Positions 12,997-13,222 of a DNA stretch of 13,222 nucleotides are shown here, piece by piece. Position 1 is the first letter of the stretch, and every line of letters begins with the position of its first letter. The notes beneath the pieces were generated by a model. The model saw only the letters and a program-made list of their open reading frames with translations, searched no databases and was not told the origin of the DNA. The stretch is taken from assembly GCA_035294325.1 (NCBI GenBank), contig DATGLE010000306.1:1-13222 (forward strand). The letters run 5' to 3'. Source of the DNA: DATGLE01 sp035294325 (GTDB lineage Bacteria; Chloroflexota; Ktedonobacteria; Ktedonobacterales; Ktedonobacteraceae). The position numbers and the translations under genes were made by a program.

Positions 12997-13222
12997 TCAC
13001 ACGGGCCGCGCCTTCAGTTGCAGGATGATCTGTCGCTGATCGTGTGGCTCGATATTGAGCCTGTCTTCGGGGCGGTTGAGACCATCTTCGCGCGTGACAA
13101 CCGGCTCGAAGCAGACAAAAGCGTGATCGGGCGCCATCACCGGCTCCGACCAGACCTGCATCGTTGTCAGCGAATAGATGCCCTCGCTCGGCAGTTCGGC
13201 AATGGTCAGGGCGCCGCGATGG
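12997..13222 (-). CDS. C-terminal end of an aldose 1-epimerase-like protein (partial)
   Basis: The last 74 codons of a minus-strand gene that continues beyond the right edge; the stop TGA is at 12997-12999. The visible protein has MQVWSEPV, then AFVCFEPVV, then DGLN and a final LNIEPHDQRQIILQLKA. This order matches the end of galactose mutarotase/aldose 1-epimerase proteins (VVWS..P, FVCLEPW, NALN, LxPGE with a closing beta strand). The N-terminal catalytic half is not in the window, so activity cannot be judged and another mutarotase-fold protein is possible. It is tail-to-tail with arsM. Confidence 0.55.
   Translation of the reverse strand, partial: HRGALTIAELPSEGIYSLTTMQVWSEPVMAPDHAFVCFEPVVTREDGLNRPEDRLNIEPHDQRQIILQLKARPV

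Overview
The window looks like a stretch of chromosome from a GC-rich, probably Gram-positive-type or monoderm bacterium. The best guess is Chloroflexota, class Ktedonobacteria. That is an inference from the kinase architecture (Ser/Thr kinase, one membrane helix, Ala/Thr-rich linker, extracytoplasmic beta-rich domain), the nuoJKLMN block, codon use and strong Shine-Dalgarno sites. No rRNA or marker gene is present to prove it.

Layout. (1) Positions 65-6429, plus strand: a promoter and leader followed by nuoJ, nuoK, nuoL, nuoM and nuoN, five membrane-arm subunits of respiratory complex I. (2) Positions 6430-6985: a gene-free repeat locus between two convergent genes. It has a G-rich array with 37-bp steps, a perfect 25-bp-arm palindrome, and an exact 19-bp tandem array in the opposite orientation. 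(3) Positions 6986-9067, minus strand: a transmembrane Ser/Thr kinase carrying a DnaJ C-terminal-like segment and an extracytoplasmic domain. (4) Positions 9244-10872, minus strand: a Na/Pi-cotransporter-like protein with a C-terminal PhoU-like domain. Its upstream region holds a 63-bp hairpin and four TTAACA-type repeats at exact 11-bp spacing, which looks like a Pho box. (5) Positions 11227-11445, minus strand: a small Cro/C1-type regulator. (6) Positions 11630-12992, plus strand: an arsR-arsM pair with a strong promoter and two matching inverted repeats, one over the promoter and one between the genes. (7) Positions 12997-13222, minus strand: the 3' end of a gene resembling aldose 1-epimerase, convergent with arsM.

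How the genes work together. nuoJ-N would build the proton-pumping arm of NADH:quinone (or related) oxidoreductase. The transporter gene appears to be a phosphate-starvation target. arsR-arsM forms a self-contained, arsenic-induced detoxification unit based on methylation, with no efflux pump in view. Nothing here is clearly a wholly new system. The least explained piece is the mirror-like repeat locus at 6442-6967; the most informative regulatory find is the Pho box upstream of the PhoU-fused transporter.
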